DNA from: Fuerstiella sp. | GTDB lineage: Bacteria > Planctomycetota > Planctomycetia > Planctomycetales > Planctomycetaceae | Direction of reading: 5' to 3' | Assembly (NCBI GenBank): GCA_022447225.1 | Contig: JAKVAZ010000002.1 | Span: forward strand, 1 to 64,000 | Length of the DNA: 64,000 bases | Shown: piece after piece, positions 25,267 through 35,061 of the stretch | How positions within the stretch are numbered: position 1 is the first letter of the stretch | Layout: each line of letters starts with the position of its first letter | The notes under the pieces: generated by a model | Database searches by the model: none | Seen by the model: the letters and a program-made list of their open reading frames with translations, nothing else | What the model was told of the DNA's origin: nothing | Translations under genes and position numbers: made by a program

Positions 25267-26681
25267 TGACTGAAGACGCCAGCGAAGTTCCTGATCTGAC
25301 AGCTATTCCAATCCGCGTGCTTGTGGTGGATGACGACGAAAGCCATGCGCAGGCCGTTGCGGAGAGCCTCAGTCGTATCAATTGCGAGTGCCAGGTTGCG
25401 GCATCCGGTGAACGCGGTTCCGGACTGATCACCAGCGATTCATGGGATGTGATTGTCACAGATCTCCAGATGGGTGACATCAACGGTCTGGAGATCCTGA
25501 GGCTGGCTAAAGACGAGTTGCCGGACGCGGAAGTCATCGTTCTTACCGGCCACGGATCCATTGCATCGGCCGTCACGGCCATGCAGCACGGGGCCTATAC
25601 GTATCTGACCAAACCGCTCGATATTACAGAACTTCGATCCGCAGTCGAGAAAGCGTCGGCGCGTTTACGACTGATTCGGCGCAATGCTGAGCTGCGTCGG
25701 TCACTGGAAGAACGCTTTGGTTTCGAGGGTGTGATCGGCAACAGCCCTCAGATGCACCACATCGTCACTCAGCTCAAGAGTGTCGCGCCGACCGACAGCA
25801 CTGTGCTGATTCACGGTGAAAACGGTACCGGTAAGGAACTCGTTGCGAAAGCTCTGCATCAAAACAGTCCTCGCAAGAGCAAACCATTTGTCCCACTCAA
25901 TATTTCAGCTTTGCCGGACAGTATTCTCGAGAGTGAACTCTTTGGTCATGAACAGGGAGCGTTCACCGGGGCCATCGGACGGAGGATTGGAAAATTTGAG
26001 CACGCCAATGGAGGGACGCTGTTTTTGGATGAAGTCGGTGAGATGCCGATGGAAACCCAAATCAAACTGTTGCGCGTCCTGGAAGATCGTCGCATCACAC
26101 GGCTGGGAGCCAACGATGAATTTAATGTCAATGTACGCCTGGTAGCGGCCACCAATGCGAACCTCAAACAAATGGTGGCAGACGGATCATTTCGAGAGGA
26201 TCTGTATTATCGACTGATGGTCGTCAGCATTGAGTTGCCTCCACTCAGAGACCGTCCGGGCGACATCCCGCTGCTCATGGAACATTTCCTGCGCGACTTG
26301 TCCAAGAAAACCGGACGCGAAGCTCATGGATTTTCCAGAACGGCCAGACTGGCATTGCTCAGTTACGACTGGCCCGGCAACATTCGGCAGTTGAGAAACA
26401 CGATCGAAAGTATGCTGGTGATGGACACGGACGGACTTTTGGACGTCGACGGTTTGCCGGCTGAGATTGCTCAGCTGGTCGGTGGAGACATGGAACCTGG
26501 TGAAAGTGGCCGGCCATCCGGTGCTGATTCGCTCATCGGTCGTCCACTGGACGAAGTGGAAAAATATTATATCCAGAGAGCGCTTGATTTGACTGACGGG
26601 AACCGCGAGGAGGCTGCCCGGTTGCTCGGTAAAGGAGAACGAACGATTTATCGCAAGATTAAAGAATACGAACTCAAGTAG
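25266..26681 (+). CDS. Sigma-54-dependent response regulator (NtrC family)
   Basis: 471 residues in three parts. A receiver domain (about 16-130) with acidic pocket VVDDDE and phospho-acceptor Asp 66 (IVTDLQM). A sigma-54 AAA+ domain (about 155-390) with Walker A GENGTGKE near 184, the sigma-54 contact loop GAFTGA near 231, and Walker [15 protein letters not shown] Fis-type helix-turn-helix at the C-terminus ([24 protein letters not shown]). It should activate sigma-54 promoters when phosphorylated by the overlapping kinase gene. Target genes are unknown; no -24/-12 promoter was identified in this window. Confidence 0.95.
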   Translation: MTEDASEVPDLTAIPIRVLVVDDDESHAQAVAESLSRINCECQVAASGERGSGLITSDSWDVIVTDLQMGDINGLEILRLAKDELPDAEVIVLTGHGSIASAVTAMQHGAYTYLTKPLDITELRSAVEKASARLRLIRRNAELRRSLEERFGFEGVIGNSPQMHHIVTQLKSVAPTDSTVLIHGENGTGKELVAKALHQNSPRKSKPFVPLNISALPDSILESELFGHEQGAFTGAIGRRIGKFEHANGGTLFLDEVGEMPMETQIKLLRVLEDRRITRLGANDEFNVNVRLVAATNANLKQMVADGSFREDLYYRLMVVSIELPPLRDRPGDIPLLMEHFLRDLSKKTGREAHGFSRTARLALLSYDWPGNIRQLRNTIESMLVMDTDGLLDVDGLPAEIAQLVGGDMEPGESGRPSGADSLIGRPLDEVEKYYIQRALDLTDGNREEAARLLGKGERTIYRKIKEYELK

Positions 26682-26716
26682 ACAGAATATCATTCGTTTG
26701 ATTCTGCATCTGCCCG

Positions 26717-27556
26717 ATGTCAATGGTGCAAATGCCTCCTTTTCCTTTCATCAAGATGCACGGAGCTGAAAACGACTACGTTTTCTTCGATGGCTTCACC
26801 GGGGTACTGCCGCCGGACCCTGTGAGTCTGGCACGTGAAATCTGCACTCGCCATGCTCACGTTGGGGCTGACGGAATCATCTATATGATTCCTCCACCGG
26901 ATGATTCCTGCGACGTCGAAATGCACATCTGGAATGCCGACGGGTCCGTGGCGCAAATGTGTGGAAACGGGGCTCGCTGTATAGCGGTCTGGATGAAGAG
27001 AGAAGGCCGCATTCAGGACGTCTGTCGTATATCCGCAGGCATGCGAGTTATCACTGCCCGGAATATCATGGATGGAGTTCGCTTCGGATCCGCCATGGTG
27101 GAAATGGGATCACCTCATCTGGTGACGTCCGACTGTGGCCGGATGATTGAACTGGACGATCTGACCAAATTCACTGTTCACTGCGTACATCTTGGCAATC
27201 CGCACGCTGTGGTATTTGTGGATGAACTCAGCGATCAGCTGGTCCGGACTGCCGGCCCGCAGATCGAGCACCATCCGGGTTTGCCGGAACGGACGAATGT
27301 TGAATTTACGGTCTTTCGTAATGATCAGGAACTCGAAGTACGAGTCTGGGAGAGGGGCAGTGGAGAAACCCGATCCTGCGGTTCCGGTGCCTGTGCCGTG
27401 GTTGCTGCCGCAACGCATACCGACCTGATCACAGGAAACCGGCCGTGCCGGGTCGTCCTGCCTGGTGGACCGCTGGAGGTGCTGTGGAAAGATGACGGTC
27501 AAATTCAGTTGTCAGGTCCGGTGGAAATTGCATTCACCGGTATCCTGTCCGGTTGA
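26717..27556 (+). CDS. dapF: Diaminopimelate epimerase
   Basis: 279 residues. Converts LL- to meso-diaminopimelate for lysine and peptidoglycan. The two catalytic cysteines are visible in MCGNGARC (first) and SCGSGACA (second), with KMHGAENDYVFFDG at the N-terminus, HVGADGIIYM, and GNPHAVVFVD in between. Start 26717 (MSMVQMPPF) has no good Shine-Dalgarno; ATG at 26732 is possible. It lies 35 nt after the response regulator and may be read from the same transcript. Together with mraY it supports DAP-type peptidoglycan. Confidence 0.95.
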   Translation: MSMVQMPPFPFIKMHGAENDYVFFDGFTGVLPPDPVSLAREICTRHAHVGADGIIYMIPPPDDSCDVEMHIWNADGSVAQMCGNGARCIAVWMKREGRIQDVCRISAGMRVITARNIMDGVRFGSAMVEMGSPHLVTSDCGRMIELDDLTKFTVHCVHLGNPHAVVFVDELSDQLVRTAGPQIEHHPGLPERTNVEFTVFRNDQELEVRVWERGSGETRSCGSGACAVVAAATHTDLITGNRPCRVVLPGGPLEVLWKDDGQIQLSGPVEIAFTGILSG

Positions 27557-27559
27557 CGA

Positions 27560-28339
27560 TCAGGACAGTCCGATGATTTCATTTCGTGCGTCATGTCGCA
27601 CCGACTGTGAATAATGATAAACGTCGATGTCGTCACTGACCTCAGTCGCCGTCCGCACCAGGAGTTCGATCCAGTGCGGGCAGTTCACTGCTGTGTAAGC
27701 AAACTGCAGTTGCTGCAGCATTTTGTCCGGTTCCACAGTCAGATCAGGATACAACACCGGTCCGGTGTCCGTCTGGTAAATGTTGTCACGTTCGTTAGCG
27801 TTCATTGTTTTAACGGGGTACTCCATTACTGCCGAATAGCGGTCAGTCTCAATGGTTGTTCTGGCATTCAATACCATGTTATTCAGAGTCGCCTGAACAA
27901 TATCGGCTGCTGAAGTCAGTTCAGTTCCACTGCATTGGGCGATATCAATACGTACGCTGTCAAATGCGTCCGCGATTTTTCCCCGCTGACGTTCGGACTG
28001 GGTTCCACTGCCGGGTGGATACAGTTCCACACCATCACTGACCTGAGCATATGTCTTAACGTTCATGAATTCTGTGTCAGAAAACACGGGAGCAAAGTCA
28101 GCGTTTGGGACCAGCCAGATGTCACGGGGTACGCCCACACGTTCCGTCTTGCAACTGGCGCCCAGCACAAAGGACTGTGTCAGATCTGTTACCCGGTCTG
28201 TCACCTGCAGACGACACTCAATCTGTATTCGGGCGTTGTTAAGACTGTATGCCGGCCTGTGGCTGGCCGTTTGAAGCGGTTTCTTTTCGGTATCGATGCG
28301 AAAAGTGAGAAATGACCGCGAGAAATCTATCGTGACCAT
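27560..28339 (-). CDS. Conserved-looking protein of unknown function
   Basis: 259 residues from the ATG at 28339; the longer frame to 28579 would overlap the GntP gene and its extra N-terminus does not look like protein. I do not recognise the family. No signal peptide or membrane segment is visible. The sequence shows alternating hydrophobic strands (ARIQIECRLQVTDRV, DRYSAVMEYPVKTM), suggesting a beta-rich soluble fold. It is convergent with dapF (3-nt gap) and downstream of the GntP gene by 107 nt on the same strand. Confidence 0.5.
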   Translation of the reverse strand: MVTIDFSRSFLTFRIDTEKKPLQTASHRPAYSLNNARIQIECRLQVTDRVTDLTQSFVLGASCKTERVGVPRDIWLVPNADFAPVFSDTEFMNVKTYAQVSDGVELYPPGSGTQSERQRGKIADAFDSVRIDIAQCSGTELTSAADIVQATLNNMVLNARTTIETDRYSAVMEYPVKTMNANERDNIYQTDTGPVLYPDLTVEPDKMLQQLQFAYTAVNCPHWIELLVRTATEVSDDIDVYHYSQSVRHDARNEIIGLS

Positions 28340-28446
28340 TAGATGAGTCTTTTGATTGAAGTTGTCGGGATTCTGTACGAAACCGTGTGTGGGTGTGCCG
28401 ACACGACAGATGTCGGATATTTTGTACCGGAAACCGGGACTGTCGG

Positions 28447-30096
28447 CTAAGGATTTGGAAGCAGGATAACAGCGGCGATCACCGCCAGCAGGCCGGCAAT
28501 CCCCATGACGGTTCCAAAGGGCGAAATGAACTTCAGACCCTGCGTCTCCGTCATTCCCGACATTTTCGTAATGATCCAAAATCCGCTGTCGTTCATCCAG
28601 GCAATTGGTTTGGAACCACAGCCGACCGCCAGCGCCATATACAGCGGAGCGACGTCAACCGCACCTGACGTTACCAGCGGCGCAAAGATTCCGGCAGATG
28701 TCATCATCGCGACTGTCGCGGAACCCTGAGCGGTTCTGACTCCGGCCGTGACCAGAAACGCTGCAACCACCAGTACGATTGGGGACATTGTCGGCAGTTC
28801 GTCAAGCAGACTGGCGACGTTGGTCTGAAACAGAATTCGACCGAACGCTCCGCCGGCACACGTAATCAGCAGGATGGCTCCGGCGCTGCCGATGGCAGAC
28901 TGCATTGCCTCAGACATCGTCTGTCGGGACGGCCGGACGTTCCAAAGATAAATCGTCAGTGCGACGCCTGCTGAAATCAGCAGGGCAATGTTCTTATTGC
29001 TCAGAGTCTCCACGATCGGATTCATCAGCTGTGCCAGTCGGGGTGAAACCCAGTTTACCGGCGATTCAAGTGAGGCCCACAGTGCCGGAAGTGAAATCAA
29101 CACCACAGGAAGTCCGATGGGTAACAGTGCCAGCCATACCGGTGGCAGTTCGGATTCATCCTTTTGAGCGGTTGCTTCCAGAATTGCTGTGTCTTCTTCG
29201 GGGACATTCAGGGTTGTAATCCGGTTAACCATTGAAGCCCACAACAGCCCGGCGGTGGCTGCCACCACACCCACGATCGTGCCGCCCAGAATCATCTGCG
29301 ACAGTTCCACATGAAATATTTCAGCAACTGCAAGAGGTCCCGGTGTGGGTGGCACAAGGGAATGTGCCATTGACGCACCGGCCACAATCGCCAGGACATA
29401 CAGCAGATAATTGGCACCGGTCTGAATCCGCAGTACCTTGGCAATCGGGATCATTAAATAGAAGACAGTGTCGAAGAACACCGGGATTCCCAGAATGAAA
29501 CTGCTGACCGTCAGTGCTGTTGGAGCCAGTCGCTGGCCCAGTAATGTCAGAACTGATCGTACAACTCGTTCTGCGGATCCACTGTCCAGCAGACAACGAC
29601 CAATCACGGAAGCACATACAATGATGATCGCCAGTTTGCCAAAATACTCTCCCATGGCTGTCGTCACTCTTGTGAGTGCCGGCTGACTGGCGCGACGTAC
29701 TGAAACCTGTGCATGTCTGCGCGGTACCACAACGTCACCGGGTGTGACTGAGTCAAAGGACGTTGAACCGGCGGAGAGCAGTTGCTCATTGGCCATTCGG
29801 GCTTTCGCGACCGAAATTAGTGTGGCGGAGTCCGACTCGTCTGATAAGCCAGGGGCAATGAGCAGCACATCGTCGTCTGTCTTAACACTTCCGGACAGTT
29901 CTATGGAGTTACCGTCAACACGTCCAACCTGGCCTGAGTTTTGGCTGATGAATGCTTCAAATACCATTTCACGTGGTGTCAGGCCTGCAACCAGGATCGC
30001 ACCCAGTGTGAGTGCCAGAAACGCAGGGAGCCGTGCAAATACGATGCTGCCAATAACAACGATCAGACCGGCAATAAGAATAAGAAGAATGTTCAT
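28447..30096 (-). CDS. GntP-family permease with an inserted soluble segment
   Basis: 549 residues from the ATG at 30096, which has GGAG 7 nt upstream on the minus strand. GntP-type gluconate:H+ symporter with about a dozen hydrophobic segments. Diagnostic stretches: FILGIPVFFDTVFYLMIPIAKVL, MAHSLVPPTPGPLAVAE, RTAQGSATVAMMTSAGI and GCGSKPIAWMNDSGFW. Between the second and third membrane helices (about residues 52-145) lies an extra polar, beta-rich segment (GQVGRVDGNSIELSGS through DSVTPGDVVVPRR) absent from typical GntP proteins of about 450 residues. Substrate may be gluconate or another sugar acid. Confidence 0.87.
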   Translation of the reverse strand: MNILLILIAGLIVVIGSIVFARLPAFLALTLGAILVAGLTPREMVFEAFISQNSGQVGRVDGNSIELSGSVKTDDDVLLIAPGLSDESDSATLISVAKARMANEQLLSAGSTSFDSVTPGDVVVPRRHAQVSVRRASQPALTRVTTAMGEYFGKLAIIIVCASVIGRCLLDSGSAERVVRSVLTLLGQRLAPTALTVSSFILGIPVFFDTVFYLMIPIAKVLRIQTGANYLLYVLAIVAGASMAHSLVPPTPGPLAVAEIFHVELSQMILGGTIVGVVAATAGLLWASMVNRITTLNVPEEDTAILEATAQKDESELPPVWLALLPIGLPVVLISLPALWASLESPVNWVSPRLAQLMNPIVETLSNKNIALLISAGVALTIYLWNVRPSRQTMSEAMQSAIGSAGAILLITCAGGAFGRILFQTNVASLLDELPTMSPIVLVVAAFLVTAGVRTAQGSATVAMMTSAGIFAPLVTSGAVDVAPLYMALAVGCGSKPIAWMNDSGFWIITKMSGMTETQGLKFISPFGTVMGIAGLLAVIAAVILLPNP

Positions 30097-30396
30097 ACAT
30101 ATCTCCGTAGAAGTTAAGACAGCCATTCTTATCAGAGTTGAGTAACAAAACAATCCACAGGTTTTCCTGATCACATAGCGTCACTGAGCATCAGCAGGGT
30201 GGATTAACCGGCGGGAAGTGACGTACTGCGACTGTAATCCTGGTTGATACTGCAGTCAGGGACCAGGTCAGCAGGTTCCATTATTCACGCGACTGCCGAT
30301 CGGGCACGATGACCCGTAGTTGTGTGTCGCGAGTTGCATGCCTACGATGGAGCACATGTTGTCAGACCGTCTCCTGTTAACCAGTGCCGTCACCCG

Positions 30397-31335
30397 ATGA
30401 TTTCTGACCGACGTACATTTCTTACGACTGCCACTTCATTTACCGCGGCCACCATGTTTGCCGCTGTCGATCCGTTTGAAGGACCCGCTATGTCATCCGG
30501 TATCCGATACTGTTTCAATACAAGTACCATTCGCGGCCAGGAATTGTCGATTGAAGAACAGATCGATGTGGTTGGCAAAGCCGGCTATGACGGGATCGAG
30601 CCCTGGATGGAGGACCTTGTGGCGTTTAAGCAGGCGGGTGGCAGTCTGAAAGATCTCGGTAAACGAATCAGCGATCACGGGCTTACTGTCGAGAGTGCGG
30701 TCGGGTTTGCTCACTGGATCGTGGACGATGAAGATGCCCGTCGAAAAGGTCTCGAAGATGCGAAACACGACATGGATCTGCTGCGCGAAATTGGTGGTCT
30801 GAGAATTGCTGCACCTCCGGTGGGTGCACAGAACGGTCCTGTGCTGGACCTTTCCGACATCACCGACCGCTACAGGGCCCTGCTGGCAGTGGGCGAGGCC
30901 GCGGACGTCGTCCCGCAACTTGAAGTCTGGGGCTTTAGCACGAATCTCCACAGGCTTGGTGACTCTGTTGCGGTTTGCGTTGAATCAAATCACCCCAAAG
31001 CCTGTCTTCTGCCGGACGTGTACCATTTGTACCGTGGCGGATCTGATTTTCAGGGGCTGGAGCTGTTGTCTGATGACGCGATTCACGTGTTTCATATGAA
31101 CGACTACCCCGACTCTCCGCCGCGAGGAGAGCTCGACGACAGCGATCGTGTGTATCCGGGGGACGGTACTGCACCGCTGACGGATATTCTGCGGTCGATT
31201 GCCGGAGGCGGAAAAAGTGTTGCACTTTCTCTGGAGCTGTTCAATCAGGAGTACTGGAAGCAGGATGCTCTGGTAGTTGCCTCCACGGGTCTGCGAAAGA
31301 TGCGGGATGCAGCCGATGCTGCGGGTCTCTCCTGA
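30397..31335 (+). CDS. Tat-exported TIM-barrel sugar phosphate isomerase/epimerase-type protein
   Basis: 312 residues from ATG 30397. The N-terminus DRRTFLTTATSFTAATMFAA is a Tat signal. The mature part is an AP-endonuclease-2/xylose-isomerase-like barrel: IDVVGKAGYDGIEPW, GLTVESAVGFAHWIV, CLLPDVYHLYRGGSDF, VFHMNDYPDSPPR and VALSLELFNQEYW, including likely metal-binding Glu, Asp, His and Glu. Family members isomerise or epimerise sugars; the substrate is unknown. It is the first gene of a tight three-gene set with a sulfatase and a propeller protein (gaps of about 20 nt). Confidence 0.82.
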   Translation: MISDRRTFLTTATSFTAATMFAAVDPFEGPAMSSGIRYCFNTSTIRGQELSIEEQIDVVGKAGYDGIEPWMEDLVAFKQAGGSLKDLGKRISDHGLTVESAVGFAHWIVDDEDARRKGLEDAKHDMDLLREIGGLRIAAPPVGAQNGPVLDLSDITDRYRALLAVGEAADVVPQLEVWGFSTNLHRLGDSVAVCVESNHPKACLLPDVYHLYRGGSDFQGLELLSDDAIHVFHMNDYPDSPPRGELDDSDRVYPGDGTAPLTDILRSIAGGGKSVALSLELFNQEYWKQDALVVASTGLRKMRDAADAAGLS

Positions 31336-31355
31336 TCGTGCACGAGGGCCTGTTG

Positions 31356-32849
31356 ATGCGGATCCATTCGCCTTTGATCCTGATCCTGTTCTTTGCAGCT
31401 ATCAGTAAGTTATGTGCGAGTCAGGTGGCGAATGCTGATGAGCAGCCTGCCAACATTCTGATGATTGCCATCGATGACCAGAATGACTGGATAGGATGCC
31501 TTGGAGGCCATCCGCAGATTCAGACACCGCACATTGATGCGCTGGCAAAACGCGGAACTCTGTTTCTCAACGCTCATTGTCAGTCACCGCTGTGCAATCC
31601 TTCTCGAACGAGCCTTATGACCGGTTGCCGACCCTCGACAACCGGTGTGTACGGGTTAGCCCCATGGTTCCGCGACGTTGTGGAACTCCAGAATATGGTT
31701 ACGTTGCCTCAACATTTTGCCCAACACGGATGGAAGACATTTTCTGCAGGGAAAATCTTCCATGGCGGTTACGGAACGAAGAGGATCTACCACGAATTCG
31801 ATGTGGTTGGGCCTCCGCCGGAAGTAGGCGTTCGGCCCGCAACAAAACTGGTGAATACTCCGTCGAATCATTCTTTGGTGGATTGGGGCGAATTTCCACA
31901 CCGTGACGAAGATAAAGGCGACTATGTCGTCGCCAGCTGGGTCGTCGACCAGTTGCAAAAGGAGCAGACAAAGCCGTTCTTTCTGTCGGCGGGATTTTTC
32001 TTACCTCATGTCCCCTGCTACGCCACGAAAAAATGGTTTGATTTGTATCCGGAACAAATGCTGCAACTGCCACCGTTTCTGAGGGGGGATCGTGACGACA
32101 CACCGCGATTCTCATGGTACCTGCACTGGGAGCTTCCGGAGCCGCGACACGACTTTCTGGTATCTTCCGGACAGTGGAAGAATCTCGTTCGGTCCTACAT
32201 GGCCTGTACAAGTTTCGTTGACAGCCAGGTAGGACGAATTCTCCACGCGCTGGAGAAAAGTCCTTACGCCAGGAACACGATTATTGTTCTGTGGTCGGAT
32301 CATGGATGGCATCTGGGTGAAAAGCGGATTACCGGGAAAAACAGTCTGTGGGATCGTTCCACTCGTGTGCCCCTGATTTTTGCAGGACCGCACATTCCGG
32401 AAGGCGGAAGATGTGTCGAACCGGTCGAACTGTTGGATATCTATCCGACACTGTCTGATTTCTTTCAATTGTCCTCACCTGGACACCTGGAGGGTCACAG
32501 TCTGGTACCACAGCTGCGAAATCCGACATGCGAACGAACCTGGCCTGCGATTACCACGCATAATCACGACAACCACGGTATTCGCAGTCGTGACTGGCGA
32601 TTCATTCAGTATGCCGACGGGACAGAAGAACTTTATGATATGCATAATGATCCTGATGAATGGCATAACCTGGCGTCAGATGATCAATATGCCGGCGTCA
32701 TAGAACAGCATCGTCACTGGGTCCCGGTGAGTCGCGGTCCGGCTTCTGGAAGCCAGCAGCGAATCCTGGTGCGGTCTGCCGATGGAACCGTCACGTGGGA
32801 AAACAGAGAGATTGTGCCGGATGAACCTGTTCCGGAACTCACAAACTGA
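31356..32849 (+). CDS. Secreted sulfatase, iduronate-2-sulfatase-like
   Basis: 497 residues from ATG 31356, preceded by GAGGG; a GTG at 31338 is possible. Signal peptide MRIHSPLILILFFAAISKLCAS. Formylglycine-type arylsulfatase: metal-binding IDDQND (Asp 40-41), the modified cysteine in LCNPSRTSLMTG (Cys 80, motif C-x-P-S-R), WSDHGWHLGEK with the late metal site, and the C-terminal ELYDMHNDPDEWHNLA typical of the iduronate sulfatase branch. It would hydrolyse sulfate esters on glycans outside the cytoplasm. Activity requires a formylglycine-generating enzyme encoded elsewhere. Between the isomerase and propeller genes. Confidence 0.92.
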   Translation: MRIHSPLILILFFAAISKLCASQVANADEQPANILMIAIDDQNDWIGCLGGHPQIQTPHIDALAKRGTLFLNAHCQSPLCNPSRTSLMTGCRPSTTGVYGLAPWFRDVVELQNMVTLPQHFAQHGWKTFSAGKIFHGGYGTKRIYHEFDVVGPPPEVGVRPATKLVNTPSNHSLVDWGEFPHRDEDKGDYVVASWVVDQLQKEQTKPFFLSAGFFLPHVPCYATKKWFDLYPEQMLQLPPFLRGDRDDTPRFSWYLHWELPEPRHDFLVSSGQWKNLVRSYMACTSFVDSQVGRILHALEKSPYARNTIIVLWSDHGWHLGEKRITGKNSLWDRSTRVPLIFAGPHIPEGGRCVEPVELLDIYPTLSDFFQLSSPGHLEGHSLVPQLRNPTCERTWPAITTHNHDNHGIRSRDWRFIQYADGTEELYDMHNDPDEWHNLASDDQYAGVIEQHRHWVPVSRGPASGSQQRILVRSADGTVTWENREIVPDEPVPELTN

Positions 32850-32868
32850 CCAGCGACAGAAATTCAGT

Positions 32869-34188
32869 ATGCATATGAATCTTCATGTACTTGTTCGGGC
32901 TTTCTTACTGTTCACGGGGCTTTTCATCTGTACGGTTGGATTCGGAGCTGAATCCGGCTGGCCGTCGCGTTTCGGGCCACGTGGCAACAGTAACGTACCG
33001 CTGGATGAGGCAGCCGGTATCCCATCGTCGTGGGACGAAGACACCGGAGACAACATCAGCTGGAAGACAGAGCTTCCGGAATTCGGTCATTCGACACCTG
33101 TGGTGCTCAATGGTCGGATCTGGCTGACATCGGCTTCAGAAGACGGCCATCGTCAGTACCTCAACTGCATCGATGCTGCTACGGGCCGCCAAATACATCA
33201 CAGACTACTGTTTGAAAATGAAGACCCCGAACCGCTCAATAATCCGGTGAACACATATGCCTCGCCCAGCTGTATCGTGACGGAAGAGGCTGTCTATGTT
33301 CATTTTGGTTCCTACGGTACTGCCAGAGTCAATCCGGAGTCTCTTGAGGTTATTTGGCAGCGGCGCGACATAGAATGTCGCCACTTCCGAGGCCCAGGTT
33401 CTTCTCCCGTTGTGTACAGAAATTTGCTGATCCTGACGTTTGACGGCATTGATGTGCAGTTCCTCACTGCGCTTGATATGGAAACCGGCGAGACCGTCTG
33501 GTCGACTCCTCGCAGCACCGATTACGGAGATCTCGACGAAAACGGGAAACCCGCACGGGATGGTGACATCCGTAAGGCATACAGCACTCCTGGCCTTGTC
33601 GATGTTCATGGGCGGACACAGGTGATCTCTGTGGGGTCGCGAGCTGCCTTTGGGTACGACGCCGATACAGGTGAAGAAATATGGACCATCCGTCATGACG
33701 ATTTCAACGCAGCAGCCCCTCCGGTCTTCTTCCAAAATCTGGCGATTCTGAATACCGGATCCAGTGGAGCAAACCTGATTGCTGTTGATCTCAATCCATT
33801 AACACAGGGAGATATTACGGATTCGTCTTACGTTGTCTGGGATCGTCACCGAGGCAATTCACGAATGGCATCGCCGTTGCTGTATGGCAGTCACGTCTTT
33901 ATGGTGACACACGGAGGCGTGGCTGTGTGCGTCGAGGCTGCGACAGGTCGTGAGTTGAACAAAGTCCGTCTTGGTGGCACGTTCATCTCATCCCCGATCG
34001 CGGCCAACGGGTTGATCTACGTCGGGAATGATGAAGGAACCGTAGTAGTGTTTCGGGCGAATGCGTCTCTTGAAATTGTCGCCCGCAATAAACTGACAGA
34101 AGGAATGCGATCGTCACCGGCCGCAGCAGACGGGCGACTTTTTCTGCGAACAAAGAAGCACCTGTACTGTATTCTTTCGACGCAGTAG
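32869..34188 (+). CDS. Secreted PQQ-like beta-propeller repeat protein
   Basis: 439 residues from ATG 32869 (ATG 32875 equally possible), starting 19 nt after the sulfatase. Signal peptide (LVRAFLLFTGLFICTVGFGA) then WPSRFGPRGNSNVPLDEAAGIPSSW. Repeated blade signatures: STPVVLNGRIWLTSA, GPGSSPVVYRNLLILT, RMASPLLYGSHVFMV, SSPIAANGLIYVGN and RSSPAAADGRLFLRT. Same broad class as the protein at 2614-3915 but clearly divergent, so not a recent duplicate. Likely a periplasmic binding or scaffolding partner of the sulfatase operon; no catalytic residues seen. Confidence 0.82.
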   Translation: MHMNLHVLVRAFLLFTGLFICTVGFGAESGWPSRFGPRGNSNVPLDEAAGIPSSWDEDTGDNISWKTELPEFGHSTPVVLNGRIWLTSASEDGHRQYLNCIDAATGRQIHHRLLFENEDPEPLNNPVNTYASPSCIVTEEAVYVHFGSYGTARVNPESLEVIWQRRDIECRHFRGPGSSPVVYRNLLILTFDGIDVQFLTALDMETGETVWSTPRSTDYGDLDENGKPARDGDIRKAYSTPGLVDVHGRTQVISVGSRAAFGYDADTGEEIWTIRHDDFNAAAPPVFFQNLAILNTGSSGANLIAVDLNPLTQGDITDSSYVVWDRHRGNSRMASPLLYGSHVFMVTHGGVAVCVEAATGRELNKVRLGGTFISSPIAANGLIYVGNDEGTVVVFRANASLEIVARNKLTEGMRSSPAAADGRLFLRTKKHLYCILSTQ

Positions 34189-35061
34189 TATCTTTATGAT
34201 ACTTCGCAAAATCGAATGCGACATGTATCAGCGTAACCTGTCTGCGTGATTGTGATTTCTTTTGGTTGCCTGTTGTGCACACAGCGAAATCAGAAATCGA
34301 GATGCACGATTCGTCAGGTAATCAGCCGAACAAATTTCACTTTGCAGGGTCGAATATCGGCCTTGTCGTTACGAGCTTCGATCCGGACATCTGTGTTCCT
34401 GCTCTGGAAACAGCGGACGAGATGCTTCGAACAACCAGACGCCGTTCGCCATCCGGAATTATTCCATTCGTTGCACATGTATCTATTTCACCGTCTGGTT
34501 ATCACGTACTGTCAGCATTGCACACCGCGGATGTTCCTCGTCCGGAATTGACTGTGAAATGCCTGGATAGATCTGCCAATGGTTCCTGACGGTGATGCGG
34601 AAGTGAAACGACTGCTGCCCGTTATGACATCAGGTATTTGCACCGGACCGGAACCGGGGATGGCATGTCCCGTAGAAGAGGCTGCTCCTCCCCAGGCTAC
34701 AGCATGAACACACAAAACAGCCAGCAGTCCGTTTTCTTTGTCGTTATGACAGATTTCTGACGCAAACACATGTTAGAAACATCTGACCACAGACCGGGCG
34801 ATTTGAGAATACCCCGCTTCCCGCGATCGCAGTATTTCCCGTTGCACGCGATCAACGATTTCCTGTAGAGCACAGGCAATTCCTGATCGTTGATCCTGCT
34901 GCCACAATGGTTGCTGTGTTTTGACAATGTTTGAGGACAGTACTGAAACAGTCACAACACTTGCACTGCATCACTTCCGGATTCAAACTGGCGGAACACA
35001 CACATCATTCAGGTTGATTTTTACTGTTCCGTTCCCGATAAACGAATGACAGGAGTCTGAA
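34189..35061. other. Gene-poor stretch with an inverted repeat
   Basis: About 870 nt without a supported gene. A plus-strand frame at 34266-34589 and minus-strand frames at 34512-34769 and 34697-34927 are open but resemble nothing I know. The notable structure is the inverted repeat at 34850-34895. The stretch, together with the decayed bestrophin nearby, looks like degenerating sequence. Confidence 0.5.
34850..34895. repeat. Nested inverted repeat
   Basis: GATCAACGAT (34850-34859) is perfectly inverted as ATCGTTGATC (34886-34895). Inside it a second stem, CCTGT/ACAGG (34862-34866, 34872-34876), can form. It is not followed by a T-run on either side, so it does not look like a terminator. 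Role unknown. Confidence 0.5.

Noticed and set aside
28340-28579. N-terminal extension of the unknown protein at 27560
   Set aside because: It would overlap the GntP gene by more than 100 nt and the extra residues look non-coding.
34266-34589. 107-codon frame after the propeller gene
   Set aside because: No known relatives, no ribosome binding site; lies in a region with signs of decay.
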